64,000 nt of DNA from CAZSSM01 sp964609385 (lineage in GTDB: Bacteria; Planctomycetota; Planctomycetia; Isosphaerales; Isosphaeraceae): the NCBI GenBank assembly GCA_964609385.1, contig CAZSSM010000014.1, forward strand, positions 46,025-110,024, read 5' to 3'. Shown piece by piece: positions 1 to 8,650 of the stretch (position 1 is the first letter of the stretch; each line of letters opens with the position of its first letter). The notes under the pieces are model-generated. The model was given only the letters and a program-made list of their open reading frames with translations. It had not been told where the DNA came from and did no database searches. Both the position numbers and the translations under genes were made by a program.

Positions 1-664
1 TCGATCGATCCTGAGCCGAGTAAGCCTCGAGTACCTCGGGGTTGAGGATGACGTTGTAATCGAGGCTGAAGCCGGTGGTCGAGGGCGCGGAGGACCACAT
101 CCAGAAGATGGCCAGAGCGAAACCGACGTCACCGATCCGGTTGACCAGAAACGCCTTCTGTGCTGCGCCTGCCGCCGCCGAACGGCCATGGTAGTGACCG
201 ATCAATAAATAGCTGCAGACACCCACCCCCTCCCAAAACAGGTAGGTGAGCACGAAGTTGTTCGATGCGACCAGGCCGGTCATCGCCGCCACGAACAAGC
301 CAACGACGGCGAAGTAGCGGGCGTAGCCCGGCTCGTGGCTCATGTAGCCGATCGAGTAGACGGCCACCAAGGTCGAGATGAACGTCACGGTGGCCAGCAT
401 CATGGCGGTTAGGCCATCGATCCGGAAGCTGAAATCGACGCGGAGGTTGGCCACCTCCAGCCACGGGTAGGCCACGATCGTCTGGCTCTCACCCGCTTCG
501 CCACGGAACAGCAGGAGGATCGAGAGCACAGCCGACGCAGCGATGCCGAGCACAACCGGCCAGTGCGCCTGACGCCCGAGCAGCCCGCCGAGCAGGCCGG
601 TCAGGACCGCACCCAGAAGCGGCAGGACGGGGACCAGCCAGAGGTAAGGGATCAGGGCGTCCAT
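1..664 (-). CDS. nuoL: NADH-quinone oxidoreductase subunit L, N-terminal part (cut by left edge)
   Basis: This is the N-terminal 221 residues of NuoL, a proton-pumping antiporter-like membrane subunit of respiratory complex I. The translation contains the family hallmarks SIGYMSHE, a WEGVGVCSYLLIG segment and QKAFLVNRIGDVGF, which lie in the first half of the proton-conducting domain. The first residues form a hydrophobic membrane helix. The ATG shares its A with the last base of the nuoK stop (TGATG), so the two genes are translationally coupled. The rest of nuoL, and presumably nuoM and nuoN, lie beyond position 1. The frame is open throughout. Confidence 0.95.
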   Translation of the reverse strand, partial: MDALIPYLWLVPVLPLLGAVLTGLLGGLLGRQAHWPVVLGIAASAVLSILLLFRGEAGESQTIVAYPWLEVANLRVDFSFRIDGLTAMMLATVTFISTLVAVYSIGYMSHEPGYARYFAVVGLFVAAMTGLVASNNFVLTYLFWEGVGVCSYLLIGHYHGRSAAAGAAQKAFLVNRIGDVGFALAIFWMWSSAPSTTGFSLDYNVILNPEVLEAYSAQDRS

Positions 665-1122
665 CAGCGTGTGACCTCTTCCCAGGGGCGACGGTGCGGC
701 GGCTCGACACCGGCCGGGGTCAGTTCGGGCGGCGGGGCGGGCGACTCGGGCGCCGGCTCGGCCCGCTCGTCCGACTCGAGTGTTGGGGCCGTGCCCACCT
801 CACGGAGGTCCTGCCAGAGCGTCACGTCCAAGGAACTTCGACGCGCGAACAGCACCAGCACCAAGGCCAGGGAGATCGCCGCCTCGCAGGCCGCCACGGT
901 CAGGATGATGATCGTGAAGACCTGACCGCCCCAGTGGCCGTGGAACCGGCCGAACCCGACCAAGCTCACCGCCACACCCTGAAGCATCAGCTCAACCGAG
1001 AGGAACATCACGATCAGATTGCGACGGGTCAGGAACCCGAGCATCCCCAGCACCAACAGCGTGGCGCCGATCAGCAGGTAGTTGGTCAGCAGATCGTAAC
1101 CGAACGATGGGGCGGTACTCAT
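664..1122 (-). CDS. nuoK: NADH-quinone oxidoreductase subunit K with extended acidic tail
   Basis: NuoK is a three-helix membrane subunit of complex I, homologous to MrpC/ND4L. Residues 1-100 are the conserved part, with the RRNLIVMFLSVELMLQG segment carrying the buried glutamate, and AACEAAISLALVLVLF with the second one. NuoK is usually about 100 residues; this one has 152 because of a tail rich in Pro, Glu and Ser after residue 105. The tail is not predicted to be membrane-embedded and has no family match that I recognise. The gene lies between nuoJ (89-base gap) and nuoL (one-base overlap). The function is certain; the role of the tail is unknown. Confidence 0.95.
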   Translation of the reverse strand: MSTAPSFGYDLLTNYLLIGATLLVLGMLGFLTRRNLIVMFLSVELMLQGVAVSLVGFGRFHGHWGGQVFTIIILTVAACEAAISLALVLVLFARRSSLDVTLWQDLREVGTAPTLESDERAEPAPESPAPPPELTPAGVEPPHRRPWEEVTR

Positions 1123-1211
1123 CGTGGCCGTCTCGGAACCTCAAAAGGGCCAAAAGGTGCGGGCATGGGGATGATCTTCGCGGTCTCTCCGAAGAGAACG
1201 ATCGTCGCGGA

Positions 1212-2333
1212 TCAGGTCGTCTCGGGATCCGGGATCTGCGGATTCCCGTTGGTCAGGGGTGAGTCGGTCGACGAAGCCTGAGCCTGCTCGTCGGGCAACT
1301 TGGTCGTGATCGCCACAGCGCCGACCAGCGCGATAAACAGGAGAACGCCGACCACCTCGACCGAGAGAAGGTGCTCGGTGTAGAGCATCGCGCCGAGCCC
1401 GGCGACGTGACCCACCTCTGGCTGAGACAGCGTCGACTCCCGCGTCTCGGTCCCGCTCGAGTCCGCATCCTCCGCGCTCGAGTCCCCAGGATCTGCTTCG
1501 CCGCCATTGTCGGCGGGCTCCGAATCGGCCTCGGAAACCGGCTCATCCGACAATCCAGGGTCGGGCTCTCGGAGTTCGAGGCGGATCCGAGGCAGCATGG
1601 CGTTGGGGCCGAAAGCGCTCTCGCGGACGTCCCGTTCGGCAGGGGGCAGCAACCGCTGCGAGTCGGTCCGGAAGACTTCGAAGGCTGGATCGAGCGGGCT
1701 CCGGACCACAATCTCGGTTTCGTTGGCCGATTCGGTCGACGCGGTCGTGTCGGTCCCAGGGGTCTCGACCGGCTCAGGCGCAGCGTAAAGGAAGACGACC
1801 AGCAGGGACCAGAGCAGGAACGAGCAGCTCAGGACAGCGCGTCGAGGCGCGCGGGCCATCCGGTCGTAGATGGCCAGTCCCCCTTGCTGGGCCAACATGA
1901 TCACGAACAGGAACGTCACGATAATGGCGCCGGCATAGACGATGACCGTCCCGGCGGCCAGGAACGGAGCACCGGCCAACAGGAACAGGCCGGCCGAGGA
2001 GAGAATCACGGCGGCGAACCAGAGCGCCGAGTAGATCGGGTCGCGACTGGTAATCATCAGGACCGCACAGGTCAGCGCGGAGAGCCCGAACAGATAGAAG
2101 AAGCCGTTGACGATCACGTCATCGGCCGGCGGACTCCAGAACAGGACGACGAAGAGCAACAGGCTCGAGGCCGCCAGCAGGCTGCCGATGGCCGAGGCGA
2201 CCCGCGTGGCGATCCGGGTCCGGAACGGCAAGGTGCTGGGCAGCAGGAAATAGAGCCCTAGGCCGCCGAGCAGCACCGAGAGGACCGACAGCAGGAAGGC
2301 GAGTCTGTCATCGAGCGAGGCGATGGTCGTCAT
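1212..2333 (-). CDS. nuoJ: NADH-quinone oxidoreductase subunit J with large acidic insert
   Basis: NuoJ (ND6) is a membrane subunit of complex I that carries the pi-bulge helix. The core is visible at about residues 95-185, with SRDPIYSALWFAAVILS and VYAGAIIVTFLFVIML, and again at 312-343, where YTEHLLSVEVVGVLLF leads the last helix. The protein has 373 residues against about 170-200 for most NuoJ. The excess is an extra hydrophobic N-terminal part (1-75) and a soluble insert at about 186-308, rich in Asp, Glu, Ser and Pro, between the penultimate and last helices. The insert keeps the reading frame and has neither transmembrane segments nor a recognised domain. The gap to nuoI is 147 bases. 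Confidence 0.93.
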   Translation of the reverse strand: MTTIASLDDRLAFLLSVLSVLLGGLGLYFLLPSTLPFRTRIATRVASAIGSLLAASSLLLFVVLFWSPPADDVIVNGFFYLFGLSALTCAVLMITSRDPIYSALWFAAVILSSAGLFLLAGAPFLAAGTVIVYAGAIIVTFLFVIMLAQQGGLAIYDRMARAPRRAVLSCSFLLWSLLVVFLYAAPEPVETPGTDTTASTESANETEIVVRSPLDPAFEVFRTDSQRLLPPAERDVRESAFGPNAMLPRIRLELREPDPGLSDEPVSEADSEPADNGGEADPGDSSAEDADSSGTETRESTLSQPEVGHVAGLGAMLYTEHLLSVEVVGVLLFIALVGAVAITTKLPDEQAQASSTDSPLTNGNPQIPDPETT

Positions 2334-2480
2334 CGGGGCGGATCACCGTGGTGGGCGACGCGGACGGTCGCGGGTCGTCAGGAGGAGGGAGAGGCTTGGG
2401 CGGGTCGACAGCGACGCGGCTCGGGGTTATTGAGCGTCTCAGCCAACCCGCCTGATCAGAACGGAGACCGGAAGGATCTC

Positions 2481-3113
2481 CTAGGCCGACTCAGTCGGCG
2501 CTGCGGACGCCTCCAGGGCCCCGACGGGAGCCGTGGCGGTCGTCGATGGTTCGGGCGTCGCGGTGGTCGGGGCGTGTCGCTTCAGCCGGACCGGTTCAAG
2601 GTCTTTGGTCAGGTCGTAGATCGAGAGGAGCTTGGCCTTGTCGAAGATCATTTCCTCGCGCGAGAGCCCCGTCAAGTCATAAAGCTTTGTCAATTCGATC
2701 GCGTCCTCGGGACAGGCCTCCTCGCACATCCCGCAGTAGATGCACCGGAGTTCGTCGATGACGAAGCTCTCGGGGTACTTCTCGCGGTCCTCCCAGCCCT
2801 CGGACTCGGGCGCGGTCGCCCCAACGATGTCGATGCAGTGGACTGGGCAGGCGGTCGCGCAGAGCATGCAGGCGACACATTTGATCCGGCCATCATCATC
2901 TTTGTTGAGCCGGTGCACGCCGCGATAGTTCTCGCTGGGCACGTGCTGCTCTTCAGGATATTCGGCAGTGACCGAACCTTTGCCGCGGATCACATCGACG
3001 ATATGACGGCCGGTGATCGAGAGCCCTTCAACGATCTGCGGCAGGTACGTTCGTTCCAGGGGGGTCAGCTTCGGCGGTTCGAGCCGCTTGAGCGTTGGGT
3101 CGTCGGCCTTCAC
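2481..3113 (-). CDS. nuoI: NADH-quinone oxidoreductase subunit I (two [4Fe-4S] ferredoxin)
   Basis: NuoI carries clusters N6a and N6b in the peripheral arm of complex I and passes electrons towards NuoB. Two CxxCxxCxxxC motifs are visible, with Cys79/82/85/89 and Cys124/127/130/134, each last cysteine followed by Pro. I place the start at a GTG at 3113 because GGAG precedes it by 7 bases and the 210-residue product then begins near the conserved region. The longer open frame reaches 3266 but would overlap nuoH. The C-terminal 25 residues are a Thr/Ala/Pro-rich tail. The gap to nuoH is 127 bases. Confidence 0.93.
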   Translation of the reverse strand: MKADDPTLKRLEPPKLTPLERTYLPQIVEGLSITGRHIVDVIRGKGSVTAEYPEEQHVPSENYRGVHRLNKDDDGRIKCVACMLCATACPVHCIDIVGATAPESEGWEDREKYPESFVIDELRCIYCGMCEEACPEDAIELTKLYDLTGLSREEMIFDKAKLLSIYDLTKDLEPVRLKRHAPTTATPEPSTTATAPVGALEASAAPTESA

Positions 3114-3240
3114 GTCTCGGCTCCATTGAAGGTCAGGGGGTGTTTCGGTTGGTTGAGGTTGCGTTGTGTGGATTCGGATGTGCCCCCCCGGCTCGGACGT
3201 AGGTCGTCGGACCTTGGGATCGCGGGGGCCGTGGTTCGGG

Positions 3241-4386
3241 TCAACTCCGGAGCACCTGGACCACAAATGCGGTGAAGAGCAGGTTGGCCAGCGAGAGCGG
3301 AATCATGTTCTTCCAGGCGACGTCCATCAGGGTGTCGTAACGGAACCGAGGCAGGGTCCATCGGATCCACATCATGAACAGGATGACCATCGTCACCTTG
3401 GCTACGAGCACGGCCACCTTGGCCAGCGAGGCGATCCAGCCGGACTGATCGACGTTCAGGAAGGGCGCGTCCCAGCCGCCCAGAAAGAGGATCACCACGA
3501 GGAAGCTGACCGTGATGATGTGCAGATATTCGGCCAAGAAGAACATACCGAACTTCATGGCGGAATATTCGGTATGGAACCCGCCGACCAGCTCCTGCTC
3601 GCTCTCGGGCAGGTCGAACGGGAGCCGGTTGGTTTCGGCAAAGGCACTGACGAGGAAGATCAGGAACGCCAAGGGTTGGATGAAGATTCCCCAGGCCGGC
3701 AGGAAGAAGACATCCGGCAGGAAGAAGAGCAGGTTCGTGTTGGCCTGGAACGCGACGATCTTGCCCAGGTCGAGGGACCCTGCCACCAGCACGACGCCGA
3801 GGATCGAAAGGCCGAGCGGGATCTCGTAGCTGATCAACTGGGCGCTGGAACGGAGCCCGCCCAAGAACGAGTACTTGTTGTTGCTCGCCCATCCGGCCAG
3901 GATCACCGCATAGACGTTCAGACTGCCGATGGCAAAGATGTAGAGGATGCCGATGTCGACGCCAGGTGCGATCTGAAACTGGAAGTTCTCGGGGCTCGAG
4001 CCGACGCCGACCGGCCCGAACGGGACAACCGCGAAGGCCAACACCGCCGTGATGATCGCCAGGATCGGCGCCAGCACAAACAGGGGTTTGTTCACGTGAC
4101 CTGGGACGACGTCCTCCTTGAGGATCATCTTGGCCCCGTCAGCCAGAGCGTGCCAGACGCCGTAGATGGCCAGCCAGTTGACCAGATCGAAGACCGGCTT
4201 GAGGAATCCCAGTTGCCTGGGAGGCCGCAGGTCGCGCCCGGCGCGGTTGGGTCCCAAGCGGTCCTGGGCGAAGGCGGCGATCTTCCGCTCGACCAAGATC
4301 TGGTAGGCCACCGCAGTCAAGCCGGGGACCAGGACCAGGGCGATCTTGAGCAGGACGCCCAGGGCGTCGAGGGTGGTGAAGCTCAT
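3241..4386 (-). CDS. nuoH: NADH-quinone oxidoreductase subunit H
   Basis: NuoH (ND1) is the membrane subunit that joins the two arms of complex I and forms much of the quinone chamber. Family signatures are AFAQDRLGPNRAG near the N-terminus, GWASNNKYSFLGGLRSSAQ, ISYEIPLGL and AFAETNRLPFDLPE, which carry the charged quinone-site loop residues. About eight hydrophobic helices can be counted. I chose the ATG at 4386 (381 residues) rather than the end of the open frame at 4494, because the extra 36 residues are polar and unlike the family. No strong ribosome-binding site precedes either choice. Confidence 0.94.
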   Translation of the reverse strand: MSFTTLDALGVLLKIALVLVPGLTAVAYQILVERKIAAFAQDRLGPNRAGRDLRPPRQLGFLKPVFDLVNWLAIYGVWHALADGAKMILKEDVVPGHVNKPLFVLAPILAIITAVLAFAVVPFGPVGVGSSPENFQFQIAPGVDIGILYIFAIGSLNVYAVILAGWASNNKYSFLGGLRSSAQLISYEIPLGLSILGVVLVAGSLDLGKIVAFQANTNLLFFLPDVFFLPAWGIFIQPLAFLIFLVSAFAETNRLPFDLPESEQELVGGFHTEYSAMKFGMFFLAEYLHIITVSFLVVILFLGGWDAPFLNVDQSGWIASLAKVAVLVAKVTMVILFMMWIRWTLPRFRYDTLMDVAWKNMIPLSLANLLFTAFVVQVLRS

Positions 4387-4502
4387 GGTCGGGCGGCGGA
4401 TCTCATCCGGTTCGAGGGGGAGGTCGGCGTTGGAGAGAGACGTTGACGGGCGATCTCCGTCGTCTGTGAGCACGTGTGGGTGAGGCCCGAGCAATCAAAC
4501 GA

Positions 4503-6245
4503 TCAATCGTGCCGATCGGGCGTCCAGGGATCGGAGAACGACGGGACAGCAGCTTCGGAGGCGGCTTGATCGGCCGGTTCAGGCGCGTCCAGGTCGACGC
4601 CGAACTCGGGCACGTCGCCTTTCGCAACGGCGGCGAAGGCGGGGACGTTAGCGCCCAGGTCGGCCAACACATCGCGTGAACGCAGAGGCGCTTGGAATCG
4701 GGCGGTCAAGATGGCCAGGATATCCAAAGCCGGCAAGCTTCCGTCACGCGGGGTCAACGCGGCGTGAGTCCGTTGCAGGCGCCCCTCCGCATTGACGTAG
4801 GAGCCGTCCTTTTCGGCGAAGGTCGAGGAGGCCAGCACGAGGTCGGCCACCTGGGCCAACGGCGTGATCGTCGTGTCTTGGACGATCAGGGTCTCAACGC
4901 CGCCCCGGAGCCGTTCGGCGAGGGCTTGGTCATCCCAAGGTTGGAGGGCGTCCAGGGCAATGTGGAGCGCGGAGAATTCGCCGGCGGTGATGCGGTCGGC
5001 AATCACCTCGAATGGGATGACCTCACCTTGGAAGTGCTCGAGGACCAGAGAGACCCCGCGTCGATTCGGGCACTTTTCGGCGTAGATGGTAAACGGCTTG
5101 GGCTTGAGGAAAGAGGTGTCGCCGTTCCTGTTGGCCGTCTTGTCCGGGCGGATCGTCAGGTCTTCGCCTCGGACCGGGACCGGCCCCAGGGCCAGGACGT
5201 TCTCGGCATTGAGCCCTTTGAGGTAGGAGGCCATCAGGTAAGCCTCTTCGACGGTCAGGAACGGCGAGAGGACACCGACGACCGGGCCCGACTCAGAGGC
5301 CTGACGGAGCAGTCGGCCGGCCAGTTCGAGCGCTTCGGAGATCTCGACCTCTCGGTGATCGCCGTCGCGTTGATGGTACATGGCGTGGAGCAGAAGCCGG
5401 TCGTGGGCTGCCTGGAAACCATACCGGGCTTCGTCGGAGATCCAGTAGTCGTTGACGTGCGGGTTATGCCGGGGCGTGACCCGCCAAATCTTGCCTTTAT
5501 TGACCTCGGCGAAGGCGTTCTGGCCGCCCGCATCGACCGGCGAGATGATCGGCTTCTTATTCAGGTACCAGGCCCGCTGCCGGTGTAAGAACTCTTTGTC
5601 GAGAAGGGCACCGACCGGGCAGAGATCGACGACGTTGCCGGCCAGCGGGTTGTCGTCCAATTCATGGCCGGGGAACACGGCGATCTCGGCGTGATGGCCG
5701 CGTCGCATGACCTGAAGTTCACCAGTCCCGGTGATCTCGCGAGTGAACCGGACGCAACGTGTGCACATGATGCACCGGTCCTGGTTCAGTTGGATCTTCT
5801 CGGAGACGTCCTTGCGCGGATTGACGGTCCGTTCCTCAACGAAGCGGTGGGCCGCCTGGCCATACTGATAGCTATAGTCTTGTAGGCCGCACTGGCCGGC
5901 CTGGTCGCAGACCGGGCAATCGAGCGGATGGTTGATCAGAAGGAATTCCATGATCATCCGCTGATGCTTCTGGACCTTCTCGCTGTCGGTGACAAGGACC
6001 GAGCCGTCGCGGACCGGTGTCTGGCACCCCGGCACGAGCTTGGGCACCATCTTGACCTCACCGGTAGCCGCGTCGCGCGAGCCGACCTCGATCTCGCACA
6101 TCCGGCAGTTGGCCACGACCGAAAGGGCCGGGTGCCAGCAGTAGTAGGGGATGGTTACCCCGAACCGCTTGGCGGCCTGGATCGCGTTGAGCTTCTCGCC
6201 GTCGGGCAGGGTGTATTGCTGACCGTTAATGGTGATGGTCGCCAT
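4503..6245 (-). CDS. nuoG: NADH-quinone oxidoreductase subunit G
   Basis: NuoG is the large iron-sulfur subunit of the peripheral arm. In order it has a plant-type [2Fe-2S] domain (Cys36, 47, 50, 74), the His-Cys3 [4Fe-4S] site (His106, Cys110, 113, 119) and a further [4Fe-4S] site (Cys158, 161, 164, 209 with CPVGAL). A C-terminal part (about 215-580) then follows, related to the molybdopterin oxidoreductase fold. At 580 residues it is short beside the ~900-residue E. coli protein, and the C-terminal domain looks reduced and without catalytic function. The ATG at 6245 gives the typical MxxITING start; the frame runs 34 codons further upstream but with unrelated sequence. Confidence 0.94.
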   Translation of the reverse strand: MATITINGQQYTLPDGEKLNAIQAAKRFGVTIPYYCWHPALSVVANCRMCEIEVGSRDAATGEVKMVPKLVPGCQTPVRDGSVLVTDSEKVQKHQRMIMEFLLINHPLDCPVCDQAGQCGLQDYSYQYGQAAHRFVEERTVNPRKDVSEKIQLNQDRCIMCTRCVRFTREITGTGELQVMRRGHHAEIAVFPGHELDDNPLAGNVVDLCPVGALLDKEFLHRQRAWYLNKKPIISPVDAGGQNAFAEVNKGKIWRVTPRHNPHVNDYWISDEARYGFQAAHDRLLLHAMYHQRDGDHREVEISEALELAGRLLRQASESGPVVGVLSPFLTVEEAYLMASYLKGLNAENVLALGPVPVRGEDLTIRPDKTANRNGDTSFLKPKPFTIYAEKCPNRRGVSLVLEHFQGEVIPFEVIADRITAGEFSALHIALDALQPWDDQALAERLRGGVETLIVQDTTITPLAQVADLVLASSTFAEKDGSYVNAEGRLQRTHAALTPRDGSLPALDILAILTARFQAPLRSRDVLADLGANVPAFAAVAKGDVPEFGVDLDAPEPADQAASEAAVPSFSDPWTPDRHD

Positions 6246-6427
6246 GATCGCGGAAACACAACTACGAGGGATCGGGGTGGGTTGGTGTGCACGCGTCGGA
6301 GGGCGCGGAGCCAGTCGATCGGCTTGGTCGTCGTAACGTCGGGCCATCCCAAGCGAAGGGGATGACCCGAGAGAGCTGGATCAGGTCGTCAGAGAGAACC
6401 TCGAGGGGATCGTGATCAGCACAACAC

Positions 6428-7831
6428 TCAGCGTCCGGAGGCGACGGGCGCTTCGAGGGCCATCGGCGAGGGAGCGATCCCGGGGACGATCGGCACGTTC
6501 TCGGCTTCGGTCGCCTGACCTTGGCTGATGAGTTGTTGGACCGGGGTGACCTGGGCTTCGGGGACCTGATGGGAGCGGATGTAGTCCTCGAACTCGGAAC
6601 GGAACTTGGTCAAGGCGTTCTTGACTGGCCAGGCCGACCCGTCAGCCAACCCGCAGATGGTCGTGCCGGGCATGATACCCATGTTGCTGGCCAGTTCAAA
6701 CATGAGGTCGAGGTCCTCGATCCGGCCCCCGCCCCGCTTGATCCGCGTCATCGTCTTGGCGATCCAGCCGGTCCCCTCGCGGCACGGCGTGCACTGACCG
6801 CAGCTCTCGTGGGCGAAGAACCGCGCGGTGTTGTTCAGGTAGTCGACCATGCTGGTCGTCTCGTCCATGACCGTGACCGCAGCGGTGCCCAGGCCGAGGC
6901 AGCCGACGCCCCGGAGCGAGTCGAAGTCCAACGGCGTATCGAGTTCGTCGGCCGCCAAGAGGCCCATGCTGATCCCGCCCGGCACGGCGGCCTTGGCCTG
7001 ACGCCCCTTCCAGACGCCGCCGGCATGCTCGGCGATCAGCTCGTTGGTCGTCACACCGAGCGGCAGCTCGACACAGACGGCTTTGTTGACATGGCCCGAG
7101 ACACAGAAGAGCTTCGGCCCGTGGCTCTTGGCCGGCCCGATCGACTTGAACCAGTCGGCGCCTCGCTCGACGATGTGCGGCACGCAGCAGAGCGTCTCGA
7201 CGTTGTTGATCACCGTCGGCTTCTTGAACGCACCGGCCACGGCCGGGAACGGCGGCTTGATCCGCGGCCAGCCTCGCTTGCCCTCCAGACTCTCCAGGAG
7301 CCCGGTCTCCTCGCCGCAGATGTACGCCCCAGCCCCCCGGTGCAGCCAGACGTCCAGGTCGAACCCGCTCCCGTAGATGTTCTTGCCCAGATGGCCCGCC
7401 TCACGGGCCTCGGCGATGGCCCGCTCCAGGATCCGGTATGACTCGATGTACTCGAACCGCAGATAGACGTAGGCCGTCGACGACTTCGTGGCGAAGCAAC
7501 TGATCAGCAGACCTTCGAGGAACTGGTGCGGGTCCCGCTCCATCAGCAGGCGGTTGTTGAAGGTCGCCGGCTCGCTCTCATCGCCGTTGACGGCGAAGAA
7601 CGTCTCGGTCCGATCCTTGGGCAGGAACGACCACTTCAAACCGGTTGGAAACCCCGCGCCGCCGCGACCACGGAGTTCACTGTCCTTAACTAAGGTGACC
7701 AAGCTATCGGGGTCCATCTGCGTCAACGCTTTGCGTGCGGCCTGATACCCGCCCCGCGACTCGTAGACCTTCAGTATGTGGGCGTCGGGGACGTCCCAGT
7801 TTCGGCTCAGTACCGGTTCGAAATCGGCCAT
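6428..7831 (-). CDS. nuoF: NADH-quinone oxidoreductase subunit F (FMN, NADH-binding)
   Basis: NuoF oxidises NADH through FMN at the tip of complex I. The FMN/NADH glycine-rich loop LRGRGGAGFPTGLKW lies at residues 53-67, AGAYICGEETGLLES near 175, and the N3 cluster motif ESCGQCTPCREG near 341, with the fourth ligand in a later TTICGL segment. The length of 467 residues is slightly above the usual ~430 because of an Ala/Pro-rich tail. AAGGA stands 6 bases before the ATG, giving a well-supported start. It follows nuoE by 136 bases. Confidence 0.96.
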   Translation of the reverse strand: MADFEPVLSRNWDVPDAHILKVYESRGGYQAARKALTQMDPDSLVTLVKDSELRGRGGAGFPTGLKWSFLPKDRTETFFAVNGDESEPATFNNRLLMERDPHQFLEGLLISCFATKSSTAYVYLRFEYIESYRILERAIAEAREAGHLGKNIYGSGFDLDVWLHRGAGAYICGEETGLLESLEGKRGWPRIKPPFPAVAGAFKKPTVINNVETLCCVPHIVERGADWFKSIGPAKSHGPKLFCVSGHVNKAVCVELPLGVTTNELIAEHAGGVWKGRQAKAAVPGGISMGLLAADELDTPLDFDSLRGVGCLGLGTAAVTVMDETTSMVDYLNNTARFFAHESCGQCTPCREGTGWIAKTMTRIKRGGGRIEDLDLMFELASNMGIMPGTTICGLADGSAWPVKNALTKFRSEFEDYIRSHQVPEAQVTPVQQLISQGQATEAENVPIVPGIAPSPMALEAPVASGR

Positions 7832-7967
7832 GACTGTCCTTCCGTTGAGGCAAACCGATGCGCCCGGCGGAGCGGGGCACCGAGTTCGTCGCGGGCTTCG
7901 TGGGCGAGGTCTGTGTCTGTCGGGCGTTCGTGTCGGGTTGTGTTTGAGGGGCGGCCGTCCTAAACAC

Positions 7968-8552
7968 TTACTGGTCGGCCGCGGCCTCGGGCGATTCGAC
8001 GGCCGGCTCTGTCTGGGAGTGGGTCGCTTGGGAGCCGACCGGCCCCTTCCGGAGATCGTCGATCATGCGGTCGATCGCCGCGTCGTCAGTGAGCGGACCG
8101 AAGACGCGGCCGTCGTCAGCCAGGGCGGCTGGGGCGTAGTCGCAGATCCCCAGGCACTCGGCGAACTCGATGGTCACCTTGCCGTCTTCGGTGGTCTGAC
8201 CCGACCGCACGCCCAGTTTAGCGCAGGTCTTCTCCAACGCCTCTTCGCCGCCGGTGAGCATGCAGGAGATCGATCGGCAGATCCAGACCCGAGTCTCGCC
8301 CAGGGGGGCCTGGTGGAAGAACCCGTAGAAGCTCATCGTGTCGTGCACATCGGCCGGCGTCACCTCGAGCAGCTCGGCGATCTCCTCCATCGCCTGGCGA
8401 GGCACGCAGCGCAGATGCTCGTGCACGATGTGGAGTGCGGGCAGCGTGACGGCCCGCTTCTCCGGGTAGCGCCGCACGTGGGCCAGGATCTTCTCACGGA
8501 TCTCAGGGGTCAGGATCGGCGGTCGATCGGTCGTCGTGGTGGTCGTGGCCAT
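7968..8552 (-). CDS. nuoE: NADH-quinone oxidoreductase subunit E ([2Fe-2S] thioredoxin-like)
   Basis: NuoE holds the N1a [2Fe-2S] cluster in a thioredoxin-like fold and sits against NuoF. The four ligands are Cys92 and Cys97 (CRSISC) with Cys133 and Cys137 (CLGIC), the family pattern. The N-terminal helical domain includes PADVHDTMSFYGFF. The product has 194 residues; it begins with a short Thr run and ends with a Gln/Glu/Ala-rich tail of about 25 residues beyond the family core. It is followed by nuoF and preceded by nuoD. Confidence 0.94.
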   Translation of the reverse strand: MATTTTTTDRPPILTPEIREKILAHVRRYPEKRAVTLPALHIVHEHLRCVPRQAMEEIAELLEVTPADVHDTMSFYGFFHQAPLGETRVWICRSISCMLTGGEEALEKTCAKLGVRSGQTTEDGKVTIEFAECLGICDYAPAALADDGRVFGPLTDDAAIDRMIDDLRKGPVGSQATHSQTEPAVESPEAAADQ

Positions 8553-8650
8553 TGCCGGGGGATCCTGCTCGGAGCGATCGGAAACGTTGGAAGGGCGGAG
8601 CGTGCGTTGTAGTCGGTCCCGCGGGCAGCGTCACTTGGAACCGACCAGTC

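Noticed and set aside
1371..2261. Long plus-strand frame opposite nuoJ
   Set aside because: It lies wholly within nuoJ on the other strand, has low-complexity Arg/Gly/Gln composition and no family features. This is typical of shadow frames in GC-rich DNA.
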